From Punctularia strigosozonata HHB-11173 SS5 (lineage: Eukaryota; Basidiomycota; Agaricomycetes; Corticiales; Punctulariaceae): a DNA stretch of 64,000 nucleotides. Under the pieces are notes generated by a model. That model worked only from the letters and a program-made list of their open reading frames with translations. It ran no database searches and was not told the DNA's origin. The DNA is taken from the NCBI RefSeq assembly GCF_000264995.1, contig NW_006767439.1, forward strand, positions 1,199,148 through 1,263,147. Reading direction: 5' to 3'. Below are positions 36,912-48,372 of the stretch, in pieces. Within the stretch, counting starts at the first letter, position 1; each line of letters opens with the position of its first letter. The translations under genes and the position numbers were made by a program.

Positions 36912-39125
36912 ATGGCACCAGCATCGCCGCTCATCTACGCCTTGGGCTCCGGCGCGGTATGTTACTCGCCCTGCCTTTCCTTATTCCTCTCTCAACTCAT
37001 AACAACTCACCATTCAGATTGCGCACCTTATCTTCAAGCGCACCGAACCGCGCTCTCTTCTCGCCATCTTCTCGCTGCTCTTCGCCCTCCCACTCACCGC
37101 TTCCCTCTACACCTCGTCACCCTCCCTCCCTTCCCCTTTTCTCGTCTTCAAATGCACCCTCACCCACGTCGCAACTCTTATCTCGCTCACCGTCGCCTAC
37201 CGCCTCTCACCCTTCCACCCGCTTGCAGCCTACCCCGGCCCGCCGCTTGCGAAGGTGACCCGGTTCTGGACGTTTAACCGCGCACTCAAGCAAGACCAAT
37301 ACCGCGTCTTCCACGCTCTCTTCGCCCAATACGGTCCGATTGTCAGAATCGGTACGTGCCCCTCCCTCACCTCTAGCACGCTCGCTGACCGCGACGCAGG
37401 CCCGAACCATCTCATCATCCGCGACAAGTCCGCCGTCCCGCTCGTCCTCGGCTCGCGGCACTTCTTCAAAGGCGCCCGTAAGTCCTGATTCTTCGCTCCT
37501 CTCAACTTCACGAACTTCACGAACTCAAACTGTCCCCTCTCGTCGACTTGGTCAGGCTACACCGCTACGCTCCCGCCCAACTCGACGGGGTCCATCATCT
37601 CGCTTACAGATCCGACCCAACACTCCCACCGACGCCGAATCTGGGAACGCGCCTTCACGTCCTCCTCCCTCCGCGACTACGAGCCCGTACTCGCCCATCG
37701 CACCGACCTCCTCATCGCCGCCCTTACCCAACAGGCGGACGATGAGAAGGCGGAGAAGAAGACGATCGACCTCGCGCGCTGGCTCGGCTTCCTCTCCTTC
37801 GACATCATGGGCGACCTCGCCTTCGGCGGCATCTTCCACCTCACCCAGTCCGGCGTCGACGAAAACGGCTTCACCACCCTCGTCGGCAAAGGCGTGCACT
37901 TCCAGGAGATCCTCGGCTCAATCCCTTGGATCCGGCCCATCTACCTCCAGATCGCGAAGGTCCTCGGCGCGCAGAAGGCGTACTACGAGATGGGCCGCCG
38001 CGCGCTCGAGGCCCGTAAAGCGCGCGGGGCCCAGCTGCGCGACGTTTTTTTCCACATTGTACGTCTTCCGCATCCGTTGCCTCTCGCAACAACATCACGA
38101 AAAATCGTCTCAAACGTGGGCTACAGCTCGGCGAAGATGAGGACGGAAAGAAGGGCAAGGAAGAACTCGCCTACCCGTCGCTCATCTCCGAGGCCACCCT
38201 CGCCGTCGTCGCAGGTCCGTTTTCCGCTTCCTCTTCGTCGACACTCCACACCTTGACACCGTCTCAGGCTCGGACACGACCGGCACCGCGCTCAGCAACG
38301 CCTTCTTCTACCTCCTCACCCACCCGGCCGTCTTCGCCTCCCTCCGCGCCGAGCTCGACGGCGCCACCCCGCCCGGCACGGACGCCCCGCCGCCCAGCGT
38401 GCTCGCCGACCTCCCGCTCCTCAACGCCGTCATGTGCGTCCCTTTCCTCTAAACCGTCCCTGAACCTGCACTGACCGATACCGACGGAACAGCAACGAGA
38501 CGCTGCGCCTGCAACCCGCGATCCCGGCGGGCGTGCAGCGCGTCCGGCCGGACGACGCCGACGGGATCGTCATCGGCGATGCCGGCGAACTGGGCGCGTA
38601 CGTCCCGCCCGGCACGACGGTGCAAATCCCGACCTGGAGCTGTGAGTCTACCTAATCTCTTTCCCTCATAACGACAAGATCTCAAAACGCTAATATCCAA
38701 CTCCCGGAACGACAGTGCACCGCGACCCGCGCTACTTCTCTCCGGATCCGGAAGAATTCATCCCCGACCGCTGGATCGCGGACGGCGCGCTCGCGAAGCG
38801 GGAGGACTACAAGCTCGACCGGGACGCGTTCATGCCCTTCAGCTACGGTACGTTTCCTCCCACCCACCCCTTCGTGTTCTCTTCACCTTTTCGTCCTGCG
38901 CTGATGCCGGACCTGCCGCCATCGCAAGGCCCGACGAACTGCGTGGGCCGCAACCTGGCCCGGCTCGAGATGCGGATCGCGATCGCCGCGCTCGTGCTCA
39001 AGCTCGATTTTGCGCTGACGCACGACGACGGGTGGACGCCGGACGAATGGGAGCGCGACCTCAAAGACGGGTTCATACTCAAGAAGGGTCGACTCCCGTG
39101 CGTCGTCCGTCCACGGGTACGATAG
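36912..39125 (+). CDS. Cytochrome P450 monooxygenase
   Basis: ATG at 36912 (MAPASPLIYALGSGA) is followed by two hydrophobic N-terminal segments (LLAIFSLLFALPLTASLY; ATLISLTVAYRLSPF) and the proline-rich hinge AAYPGPPLAKVTRFW. Later exons give the I-helix AGSDTTGTALSNAFFYL (about 38210-38310), the K-helix NETLRLQPAIPAGVQR (ExxR), the FxPDRW block FIPDRWIADGAL, and the heme loop FSYGPTNCVGRNLARLE with its cysteine ligand (about 38840-38970, split by an intron). TAG is at 39123-39125. All P450 landmarks are intact. The architecture resembles the multi-span basidiomycete CYP groups used in secondary or xenobiotic metabolism; I cannot name the subfamily. It acts at the ER membrane with NADPH-P450 reductase. 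Confidence 0.9.
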
Positions 39126-39483
39126 GACACCTGTGTGTAATAGAGGCTACGTCTGCTCGTGTGTCTGAATGTAACTTATGCAATTCGAGGCTTGCCTCAA
39201 CGTCAACATGGCAGGTCCATCTCCAAAGGATCGCAGATGCGGTATCGAAGAATGTTTAACGAAGATCATTCGTAGGTCTACCTAGCTCAGCGAGCAAGCC
39301 GGACGGAGAGATCGATTGCCCAACCGACGTGAGGACCTTGCGGAGGTCAGCAAACTGCTGCCGCTAAGCACGCTGTGACTGTGAATTCGTTTATGCCATC
39401 GTCATTATCATTGTATACAAGCCAGGCACTCGAACAGGTGTAATATTTCGATAGTCTGAAATGGGACCACGACATCTTGCCCT
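39126..39483. other. Intergenic between convergent genes
   Basis: Nothing recognised; expected to be the 3' regions of the P450 and of the leucine-rich gene. Confidence 0.5.
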
Positions 39484-40233
39484 TTAGCAGCGGCGCTGGA
39501 GAATGTGCGAGATAACATCCTCGTTGTCAGGGTGCATCTCGTATCGCCAAGTGCTCCAACGCGGTGCATCGTTTACAGGGAAAAACACTTGCTGCACAAC
39601 TTCAGGTAGCGAGTCGATATGGTGAAGCATCGTACGCTCTAGAAAATCGTTGGCGACATTGTCATTGCGGCGGCAGATCACCGTACGCAGCGCCGGCAGG
39701 AGCTCGTGACGACATCGACCAGATTGGGATCGGTAGAGAACGTCTCCAGGGAAGAGTGTCAGTACGAGCGCGAACTGAAGGTTCACAGCACAGTCGTCCA
39801 GCTCCAGGGTGTCCAGGCTGGAGCATCGGCGGAAGAAGGCGCCGAGGACGGAGGTGTCTACGTAGACGTTGAACAACCTGATGCGTCGGAGGAGGGATAT
39901 CTGGATGGCTTGGGCCTGGATTGGCTGAGATCGAGAGAGATATTCGAATAAGCGTGTCGAGTTGGGGTGGTTGGGGCCGCCATGCGGGCTGGATATGTTG
40001 TGGAGGTGGCCGAGATTTAGTTGTTGCAGTGCGGGCGCGTTCAGGATAGAAAGAAGTTCCACCGCGTGACCGACGTCGGTATAACCCAACGTGAGCTTGT
40101 GGAGGTAGGGAAGAGTGACCGGGGAAAGGTTCGTGGAAGGCGGTTCGAGCCCGTGGATGTGAAGGACTTGCACATGGTTCCAATGCGGCTGAGCCAAAGC
40201 GCGAACAATGTCGGTTACGCTCCAATATGCCAT
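39484..40233 (-). CDS. Leucine-rich, F-box-associated type protein, possibly N-terminally truncated
   Basis: One open frame of 249 codons runs from ATG 40233 to the stop at 39484. It contains leucine-rich repeats: LPYLHKLTLGYTDVGHAVEL, APALQQLNLGHLHN, SLLRRIRLFNVYV, CSSLDTLELDDCAVN. This is the kind of sequence found C-terminal to the F-box in the neighbouring genes, but no F-box precedes it: an in-frame stop lies shortly upstream. It may be a short intact gene, a 3' exon, or a truncated copy. Confidence 0.55.
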   Translation of the reverse strand: MAYWSVTDIVRALAQPHWNHVQVLHIHGLEPPSTNLSPVTLPYLHKLTLGYTDVGHAVELLSILNAPALQQLNLGHLHNISSPHGGPNHPNSTRLFEYLSRSQPIQAQAIQISLLRRIRLFNVYVDTSVLGAFFRRCSSLDTLELDDCAVNLQFALVLTLFPGDVLYRSQSGRCRHELLPALRTVICRRNDNVANDFLERTMLHHIDSLPEVVQQVFFPVNDAPRWSTWRYEMHPDNEDVISHILQRRC

Positions 40234-41538
40234 AACCTCAGGCGTCTGACTCTGACTTTAGCCAATGGCGGTGGTATGCACCAATGACGAGAGGACTCAC
40301 CGCATTCGTGCCACTCTCGGTGGGAGCAGACAGGTTATATGTATCGTAGGACATAATCACTCCTCACGGCAAAGGACGAGGTGCACGAATGTGAATGCAG
40401 GGGTTTGACGACAGTCGGAACCGAGCGTAGGTAAAGCAGGAGTGCGCTGAGGACTAGTCGAAGAGGGGTTCCAGCACAATGAACTGTAAGTTCGTACGCT
40501 CGACGATCGCTTCTTATAGCTCCTTGCCGTGTGGCCCTCTGTGATACGTAAATGCAATGCAAAGACAGCGGACGTGCAAATCAGGAGAAAGTTGTCCACA
40601 GATGCATTGAGGCCCCTTGATACATCCTAGTAAGAACCTTGCATCGTACCTTGGCCACACATCGTTATCACGACCTGGACGACGGTAGCGAGGGGATAAG
40701 AAAGTGGTTCACAATCATTGGCATACGCTCGCTCACCTACTGCAGATACAGCGGTCCGGCCAGCAATCGACCGCCAAGCATTGTGCGGTCTTGATCAGAT
40801 TGGATTGCCTGGCACAGTGAGCGTACAGTAGCGGATCCCGGATTTCAGGCTACATTGAATGTAATGTTTTGATTCCACTGCGAAAGATAACAGGGCGAGG
40901 CCACTTTTGACTCTGAGCTCCATGGGGGATGGTCGTACAAAGCCGTACCCCCGATGTAGGTAGGTAGGTAGTATTAACCGGCGCGGTCCCAATACCGGAA
41001 CAGCCGGGCCCCAGGGCCTCGCACTAGTGGCGAGCCGGGACACCCTGGTCTAGGGTTACATGGCCCTTCATCGGGAGCCACACTGTCGCGCTCACGGAGT
41101 TGTACATTCTCCCTGACGACATACGCCCAATCTACCCACAGAGCCTGTGAGGAGTAATGATTTATGATTGCGTATAATCGGAGCATGGAAAGCTGGTACT
41201 GACGATGTCAACTGAAACATCGGCGTACGCGTAACCGAAATATTGGTGGTAGTGAAGATATTGATGTGTACCTAGCACGCAGGTCCCCCGGCAATGGAGA
41301 ACTGCGCTGCACGGTGGCATCCTCTCATGCCAGACACCAAGGCCACACGTGCGTTGTCATTCTACACTATGAAATTGAAGACAGACCGATTGTTCGACAA
41401 TGCCCAAGGCCATGCATGCGTCGCCCAGGCGAACCTGTGGCCTATGGCAGGATACTTACAAGGCGCCATACACGACTAGCTAATTGGGTGTGCGCGTTCC
41501 ATCATTCCAACACACTCTTCTCATTCGAATGCATTGCT
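40234..41538. other. Intergenic with one arm of a long-range inverted repeat
   Basis: No gene was seen. The notable element is the (GTAG)n run and adjoining unique sequence at 40956-41010, described separately. Small open frames have no identity. Confidence 0.5.
40956..41010 (+). repeat. Left arm of diverged inverted repeat with (GTAG)n
   Basis: It starts with about four GTAG units and continues TTAACCGGCGCGGTCCC and CGGAACAGCC. The reverse complement of 46022-46088 has the same order: (GTAG)n, TTACCGGGCACGGTCCC, AGGAACAGCC. By hand count 26 of 32 bases match after the tetranucleotide run. No clear target duplication was seen. Confidence 0.6.
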
Positions 41539-41835
41539 ATGACCTACATACTTGACCGATTTCCTCAGGAGATGCTGCTTCACATCATCGATCATGCCAG
41601 ACGCCACGGACCAACTCCTGGCCCTCTCATGTACTTGTCGGGCGACACGGGGTTCAAGTGGGCTCCATAGCATAGGGCAAAAAGTTGCTTCGAGGCTATT
41701 TCCTGCTCTGAAGATCTTTAGGGTACAGCACTTCTTCATCGGCAAGCTAGAGGACGAGGACCTAGCCATCGAGGAGCGCGACCCATTACCCGTTGGATGT
41801 AAAAGTTGTACGTTAATTACCTGGAATCGCTGCTA
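41539..41835 (+). pseudogene. F-box protein N-terminal fragment, frameshifted
   Basis: ATG 41539 gives MTYILDRFPQEMLLHIIDHA, which looks like an F-box start (LPxELLxxIIxHA). The continuation LLALSCTCRATRG and VASRLFPALKIFRVQHFF is in another frame, reached by a shift near 41600. No leucine-rich part follows before the opposite-strand F-box gene. I read it as a broken copy; a real short intron is less likely. Confidence 0.45.
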
Positions 41836-42021
41836 GCGGCATAATCAACGTGAGCGGCATGGAGGGCTTGTTATTCGATAAAGAAGTGGAAATATTTCTC
41901 AAGGCGGCCAACATGGGCCCGGGGAAGTGCGAGCTATGTAATGAAGAAATGGAAATGCTTCTTGGCTTGAGAGGGATGGATGTGTAGTCTTGACGGTACA
42001 AATCTGTAGTTGTCGTTAAAG

Positions 42022-43671
42022 CTACATCATATCTACCTCCGGCACTATTTCTTTGAGCGCCTCTAGATCCTCTGGTTCTATCCCCGAGCAATACACAAAC
42101 ATAACCATTCGAAAAGTCGGAGCGTCCTGTCCTAATCTGATAAGACATCGAATGGCCATCTCCGCAAGGCACGCTTCGAACCATGGTTGCAGGAGGTCAT
42201 CCTTCACGGCTCCCGATATCTTCAGCGACGCCAGATTCGGAAGCACCCAGCTGGATCGGGACGGGTCCGCTTGGGCTCTGTTAGTGGTGCGAATTGCATC
42301 CAACAACGTCATGGTAGCCTCGTCGCCGTACACGTCCAAGTGACGGAGCGAGGGCCAGTTGACGAACATCGCCCTCAGTTCCATCCTCCTCCCGAAGTCG
42401 TGCGCGAATCGTCCGGAGAGCCCGAACGTCGTCGCACCGAACCGCGGCATGCACCACTTGAGAACGCGGAAAATATCGAGCACAACAGGATCGTTAAACT
42501 CCCGCGAACCACTGAGCCCTTCGAACACGACGGACGCCCACCCGGGGTCCGGCCGAGACAGGTCGCTCCCCGCGACGGTGATTGTGTCGTTTGTCTTGTT
42601 CATGGTAATCGACAGTTCCGGCAGCTCGAAGTACGCGTCGACGAGATCCCAGAGGTCGAACGCGGCCTCCGCGGCGCGCTCCCTGGTCACGAAGCATTGC
42701 AGCCGGAGCCGCGGATAGGGATGGGAGATGGGCAGCACTGCGAGGAGACAAATGCACGCGCGGACGGTTCCCGACAGGTCGACAGTGCGCAACGAGGCTA
42801 TGCAGACGGACGCCATGGCCGTCGTGGGCTCCTCCGCCAGACAGGATGCCAAACGCAAATGTTCCAGGGACTGAAGATGTCCCAGGACGTCCAGAATCTC
42901 GGAAAGCGTAGGCCTCGTGGCAGACGATGCCTTCCAGTCGTAGTCGACGGACAGGCTGCGCAATCCAGAACACCGCAGGAGATGAGAGGTTCTCCATATC
43001 TCCGGGCTCGAGAGGTGCTTCAGCCTCACACGCAATAGGTTGGGAGCCTGAAGCTCGCGGAGCAGGGTGTCCACGTCCGCAAGTTTGATACCGCTGTGAG
43101 GTAGGATTTCGAGGTCGAGGTTGGTGAGCGCGGGGGCATGTTTCCCGAAGCTGCCCAAGGCGATGTCAAAGGTAACATCCGGACGGCACGAGAGCCGTAG
43201 GTCGACGACGCGCGAGGCACCTCCGGTCATGATTAGATCGAGAATCATCGTAGCCGGTCCCGAGGCACCTAGGGCGTTATACATAATACGCAGAGGCTGC
43301 CTCGGGAACCTTCGACTCAACGCTAGCGCTCGCTTCGGTTTTGTGAGGTCCAGGTAGGTCCACAGGGCGGGTGCATTGAGAGCAACCCGGCGCCACACGC
43401 TGCAAACCTGGGTCAAAGACGGCGACCACTGAGACTCTAGCCACGGAGGACCATCAGATTGCTCATAGTCACCGGTGACACGAGACATGGCGAAGATCTC
43501 CGCGAGAATTTCGAAGGGGAGGCGGTTCACGGGAAGGGATGCATTGTGTTCGACGCGGCGAGCGAGAGTATCGATTGACTCGAGCTCTCGCTTGCTCTTC
43601 TGAGCGGAGGCCGCATCGAGCAGACTCGTATTTACGGACGTAAGCTGGCTTGATAGAGAATTGTCCCGTGG
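42022..43671 (-). CDS. F-box protein with leucine-rich C-terminal region
   Basis: The main exon reads leftward and ends at 42022 (EIVPEVDMM*). It is open to 43671, with a coiled lead-in (SAQKSKRELESIDTLARRVE) before the F-box NRLPFEILAEIFAMSR (about 43480-43530). Then comes the conserved LTQVCSVWRRVALNAPALWTYL, followed by leucine-rich repeats such as HAPALTNLDLEILPH and LRSLSVDYDW. No ATG precedes the lead-in in this exon, so the first exon must lie further right (a TAA bounds the frame at 43672-43674). Family role: substrate adaptor of SCF ubiquitin ligases, binding Skp1 through the F-box; target unknown. It is the intact member of the local cluster. Confidence 0.78.
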   Translation of the reverse strand, partial: PRDNSLSSQLTSVNTSLLDAASAQKSKRELESIDTLARRVEHNASLPVNRLPFEILAEIFAMSRVTGDYEQSDGPPWLESQWSPSLTQVCSVWRRVALNAPALWTYLDLTKPKRALALSRRFPRQPLRIMYNALGASGPATMILDLIMTGGASRVVDLRLSCRPDVTFDIALGSFGKHAPALTNLDLEILPHSGIKLADVDTLLRELQAPNLLRVRLKHLSSPEIWRTSHLLRCSGLRSLSVDYDWKASSATRPTLSEILDVLGHLQSLEHLRLASCLAEEPTTAMASVCIASLRTVDLSGTVRACICLLAVLPISHPYPRLRLQCFVTRERAAEAAFDLWDLVDAYFELPELSITMNKTNDTITVAGSDLSRPDPGWASVVFEGLSGSREFNDPVVLDIFRVLKWCMPRFGATTFGLSGRFAHDFGRRMELRAMFVNWPSLRHLDVYGDEATMTLLDAIRTTNRAQADPSRSSWVLPNLASLKISGAVKDDLLQPWFEACLAEMAIRCLIRLGQDAPTFRMVMFVYCSGIEPEDLEALKEIVPEVDMM

Positions 43672-44459
43672 TTAGAGGAGGGAGACGGGCGAAACCAAGG
43701 AGCTCACTGAGTGATCATAAGAGCCCCGGCATGTTCATGAAGGATCCGCGGGGATCGCAAAGGCTGGGTGATGTGCGAGTTCAAAGATCTGAAATCGTGT
43801 TGCACGTACTGCACACGTGTATTTTCACACTGTCAGAAAGTTGCCACGGGTTCGGACCCTTTAGAATTATGCCCTCATCCATACTATCCATTCCGCATAC
43901 TGGATGTCCGTACATATGGAAATGAAACAATCGTGTCCATTGACTTGCTCATACACGTACCAGACGGCCGCGAATAGAGGTTAAACCCTGGAGACGGTCT
44001 CCATTGTAGCCTCCACCCCATACTTCTTTTCCCGAAACTGGCGTTCGACACAGATATCATCTTCAGTCATATCACGGTGAACGTACTACCTTCGATTAAA
44101 TCTAGCACGCGGGCCTTCCGACGTCTGTCACTCATGGGAGTTCCGCCCAAACGCACAGAGAGAGAAGAGAGGGATAACGCGAAACAACAAGCCACTTTTG
44201 AGCATCAAAGACCGCGTCGTTCATTAGATAGGCGTCCCTTTTCGAGTATAGCGCGATATCCGGGACTGTGTATCTGTTATGGAGGAGAGGGTCAGTTCGA
44301 CAACGTTCTTTTCGCGTATGCTTATGCACCCAGGCGCAGCGATCTTGAGGATGATGAAAATCCAGGCTGTGTCCGCCGAAGTCTGCGAATAACCCGACCC
44401 CAGGTTCCTACAGACACATCATATCGTCAATGGACGTCTGGACAGAAACGAGAAGGTGG
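43672..44459. other. Intergenic; upstream exon of the F-box gene probably hidden here
   Basis: The missing first exon of the F-box gene should lie in the first few hundred bases; I could not fix it. Otherwise no gene is recognisable. Confidence 0.4.
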
Positions 44460-44464
44460 CAGGA

Positions 44465-44910
44465 ACGCACCTCACCTGGTATGGGATACGCCAGGCGAGA
44501 ACACCCCGAAGTCGTATACTCCTCGTCCGGCCTTAGACGTTCCTGGTGGTCGGGCTGTTCGGACTCCTCGTATTCTGGACCACGAAGCTTTGGTCAATGA
44601 AGATCATGAGGAGCGACTTGAATCGCATACTAAGCTCGGCCGTCTTTCAGGTCTCGAGGACAGTGCCTGGAATTAGTCCATCCTTCATATCGAGCACGCG
44701 GTCCCAGCCGGCGCATGCTCTCAGACGCATTCGATCTTCCGAGCTCAACTACAAACGACCGACGTCAGCTTCGTCAGGATTGTCAGAGAAGACCGCCGTC
44801 GTTCTGACATACCGGTCGCGGGAGGGCGCCAGGGAGTGCATAAAGACAGAGCGCAAGTCGTACATGCTCTCCGCAGAAGGCGCACGCGGCCTTCCGTGGT
44901 CATGATTCCG
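44465..44910 (-). pseudogene. Relic of an intradiol dioxygenase gene, second copy
   Basis: Read leftward, pieces match the good gene at 48373-49711. DRVLDMKDGLIPGTVLET corresponds to EGRVLNTKGEPIPDAVIET and is followed by a stop where the good gene has Trp. EYEESEQPDHQERLRPDEE corresponds to QYKDREQPDCRGRLRSDKE, and LAYPIPGEV to VAYPIPGDV. The intron-side sequence matches too. Several frame changes make it non-coding. The iron-binding HLH exon is missing. A second fragment of the same kind lies at 24135-24415. Confidence 0.72.
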
Positions 44911-45399
44911 AAGAGGAAACCATCGATGGAATGAGAATAGGACCTTCGTGACGTCAAAAATCATGCTGTAGAATGTGAAGGGGTTCAAGCGGTCTGAGAG
45001 GCGAGGGACAGACACGCGCTCAGCGATCATCAAGCAAGCTTGGTATATCGGAAACTCACGGGCAAGGTCTCGAGCAGACCGGACCATGGCATAAACAATC
45101 TCTGCGTCTAACTCTGTCGCCTCCGTCGTTTCAGGGGCCATCCCTCGAAGACCTGGATCAACTACCACGAAAGAAACACCGTTATCAGATACGTGCGAAA
45201 GAAAACAAGAGATGAATCATAACTCGCCTTGGACATGGCGGAAGACCCGTACAACACCCGACTTGCAGTGCCATTCATCATGGCACACCGCCTGCACCCC
45301 CCCAAGACGTTTGCTGCACCTACGTTGCATCCTACAACACCCTTATGAGTTTCCGAGAGCCTACGTAGAGCCTAAGAAGGCCAACGATTCAGCCGGAAA

Positions 45400-45724
45400 G
45401 CGATGCAAATCAACATCACTGACTTTGACGGACCACCTCACCCGTTCCACGACGTCCCCCCGCGTACCCTGACCTCCCTTTCCATTGGCCTTTCCGACAA
45501 CCTCCTCGAAATGCCACACCAGGCCCATACACTCGTATCAGCTCCGTTTCGCGCTCCACGCTCAGCCTCGACGTCAGTTTCCCAATGGTCTCTCATGCGT
45601 GTGAACGACTGTCTTCATTGCGCATCGAGAATCTTGACTGGGAGACTACCAACGACCGGCATCGCTTCCAACGGCGATTCGCTCATCTGTTCTCGGCTGT
45701 CTAAGATCATCGATCGTGAAAGAT
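45400..45724 (+). pseudogene. Fragment of an F-box/leucine-rich gene
   Basis: Plus-strand frames give INITDFDGPPHPFHDVPPR then, after frame changes, SRSTLSLDVSFPMVSHACE and RLSSLRIENLDWETTNDRH, ending at stops near 45720. The style (LxSLxIxNLDW) is that of leucine-rich regions of local F-box proteins. There is no F-box and no single open frame. Confidence 0.4.
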
Positions 45725-46021
45725 AAGTTCATATAGAGGCGTGGAAGGGTCATTGTGGCAGAAGGAGTAATTCGCTTAGCCGTCCCTCATGGTTCTCAGC
45801 GCGATGAACGTGGTCGGTAGGCTCAGTGATTTGATAAAAGAGAGAATGGAGATTGTCTCCGCTGCCCCAAAGATGGTGTATATCAGCCCGTCGTCCAAAT
45901 GGAAGCAGTGAGGATACAGTGCCCGACAGAGAGGCGTATGACGTTACGCCACACCTTTTCGAATATGTAATCACAAGAGTCGAGCGACGTCGCGCTCATT
46001 ACTGAAAAGCCGCGAAACACC

Positions 46022-46088
46022 GGAGTGTAGGGCTGTTCCTGTTTAGGGACCGTGCCCGGTAATAAACCTACCTACCTACCTACCTACT
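46022..46088 (-). repeat. Right arm of diverged inverted repeat with (CTAC)n
   Basis: The reverse complement of this segment matches 40956-41010: a run of about five CCTA units, then a related unique part. The two arms enclose 5.1 kb holding F-box and dioxygenase remnants and one good F-box gene. Confidence 0.6.
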
Positions 46089-46170
46089 GAGTAAAGTAAT
46101 ACGGAAAGACTCCCAACGACTTCTACATGCTAGGCAAATTGGCGAAGATGTTGCAACAGAGCAACAGCGA

Positions 46171-48063
46171 TCAGTAGTATACCTCCTGCACTTCCGGAAC
46201 AACCTTCCTCAAGGCTGTTAGCGCCCTTGCAGGAATGCCTACACAATCCGTGAGCGTCAGCGTCCGGAAGGCCCGTTCTTCTTCCGTCAACTTGATCGCC
46301 GCCGCGCGAGGGCCGCATCGCATCCTTAGCTCGCCACTGCAAACCTCAAACCACCCGTCGCGCTTGCTGCTGTACTCGGATTCGTAGATTTCGAGCACCA
46401 TCAGGTTGGGAACGATCCACTTGGACCGGTCGAGTGGCTCGTTCTTGCGCTGTCGGCTTGGAGGCGCTTCGGTGCGGATCGCGTTCACCAGCCATGTGGT
46501 GGCATCATCGCCGTGCAGCTCCAAATGCTTGATCGTGCGCCAGCGTGAAAGCATCTCCCGCAGGTCGATTTGATCCATGTGCTTGAACCCAGGCGTCTTT
46601 AATGCGAAACTATGGGCCGGCATCCGCGGAAACAGGGGTATCACTTGGCGAAGGGCGTTGAGTTGGTCGTTCGGCCTGGAACGGAAGTCGCTGATAAAGT
46701 CCACGCGCAATGGATCGATCCCATAATGGAGCAGACCTATAAAGAAGACGTGGGTGCTTCATTGTATATCCATGATCAACCTGGGCAACTGGCAAGACGG
46801 CTCAATCAGCCGCCACAGATCACCTGCATACAAGCCGCAATCCGACTCGCAACGGAGAGTGAGCTCCTTGAACGGCTGAGATGGCACCAGATTGGACAGG
46901 AGGTCGATACACTCTGAACATGTCCCCCAAAAGACGACCTCTCGAAGAGATGGCATCGGTGTTCTGCGAACGAGCGGCGACCGCAGTTTTTCCCCTTCTT
47001 CGCGCAGTCTGTCAACGAAGACAACGACCGTTATGCCGAGGGTCTGGAGCGACTGCAGACCACCGAGTGCATTGATGATGTCTGCGAGCGAGGGTTCGAG
47101 GGGACATTGGAGTTGCAGGTGGCGCAGCTGTGAACCGCGGATGACTGGAGACTGCCAAATCTTTCCCGACATAACATCGTATAGAATGAGTTCTTGTCGT
47201 GCAGGGGTTCCGAGCTCATACAGCCCGCTAGCAACAGCGGCCTCTTCGGTTTGGACCATAAGTTCAAGGGTTTTCAGGGCGGGAGCGCGCCCAAGGAAGA
47301 GCTCCAACACCGTACGAATGAGGATTCCTTCACGGTCTGTAGCCCGCAATTCAGCAATGCGCGACCCGTGCTCCGAGACGAGCTCGCGGAAGGCAGCCTC
47401 GGACGCTGAATACCACCTGCTCGGGAACTGCTGCAGGATGCGAAGTGGAAAGTGAGGAAATCTCCGACTTAGCGCCAGTGCCAACTTGGGTTTGTCAAAT
47501 TCCAGGCAGTTCCACATTGCCGGCGTGTCCAAAGCGATGGTGCGCCAGTGGCTGCAAACTTGCGTCACAGACGGCGACCAAGATGCTTCCTGCCACCGCG
47601 GGGAGTGGCCACCGAGATACCCTGAGCGACGCGAGAGAACCAGAATCTCTGCCAGCAATTCGACCGGCAGACGGTTAATGGGCCGGGATGCGTTGTGCTC
47701 CGCGCGAAGGCGTAGGAACATTTCCCTTATCTGGGAAATTTCACGTTGTAGCTCTCGTATACGTTCACTTTCCGTGTTTGTAGAAGACGCGGCAAAGCCA
47801 TCCTCGTGGTGGAGAGAGGAAAGGACGGAGGAGCAGGTACACGGCGGTCCGTTTCGGAGTTCCTCGGCGTTACGGCATTCCCCTCGAAGCGCCAACATTT
47901 TTGTGCAAGCCCGTTCCTCTTGGTGCTGTAGTTCCACAACATTCTTCAACAGATCCTCGGGGAGAGCCCGTGCCAGGTCGTCATGCTTGACGGGGACGCA
48001 GTAGCATGCTGCGTGAATGGGGGATCTGTGCGAAGGAAACGAAGGTAAGAAGACGACGAACAA
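46171..48063 (-). pseudogene. F-box/leucine-rich gene with one premature stop
   Basis: A long frame reads leftward: a coiled segment (RIRELQREISQIREMFLRLR), the F-box NRLPVELLAEILVLSRR, the conserved TQVCSHWRTIALDTPAMW, then leucine-rich repeats. At 46759-46761 a TGA interrupts MDIQ*STHVFFIGLL. The same frame continues for another 195 codons (RTIKHLELHGDDATTWLV; TALRKVVPEVQEVYY) to the stop at 46171. Nothing else is broken, so a single C-to-T change (CGA to TGA) explains it. The 5' start is uncertain: the frame is open to 48063 without an ATG, and the first in-frame ATG is 47898. A truncated product of about 430 residues is possible. Confidence 0.75.
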
Positions 48064-48372
48064 GCGGCTTATGCAAGCTCACGAGGTCACCACTCGAGAA
48101 TATTTGTATGATCCTAAAATGCTAGCAAGCGGTGAACGATGTTGAGCAAGGAGCAAAAGGTACGTGTGCCACGACACGGTCCGGGTAAGCTCTCCGTGAC
48201 GTCGCCGTCGGCAGCGTGACTGCCGTTACAGTACGCGTATCGTTACAGCCAGGATCTCTACTAAGTACCCGGAATCGTCTCCTTCAAGTTCATAGCATCC
48301 ACCTCCTGTTATCAGACCACATAATCATACAGGTGCATATATCCAAGTTTCAGATATATCTTATTCCCCACG
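48064..48372. other. Intergenic, nothing recognised
   Basis: A short gap between the F-box gene start and the dioxygenase 3' end, holding the 5' region of one and the 3' region of the other. Confidence 0.5.

Noticed and set aside
37340-38140. 266-codon plus frame within the P450
   Set aside because: It is a Ser/Arg-rich frame shadow crossing real P450 introns; the P450 reading has all motifs.
40956-46088. LTR retrotransposon
   Set aside because: The two related segments are inverted, not direct, and no reverse transcriptase or integrase lies between them.
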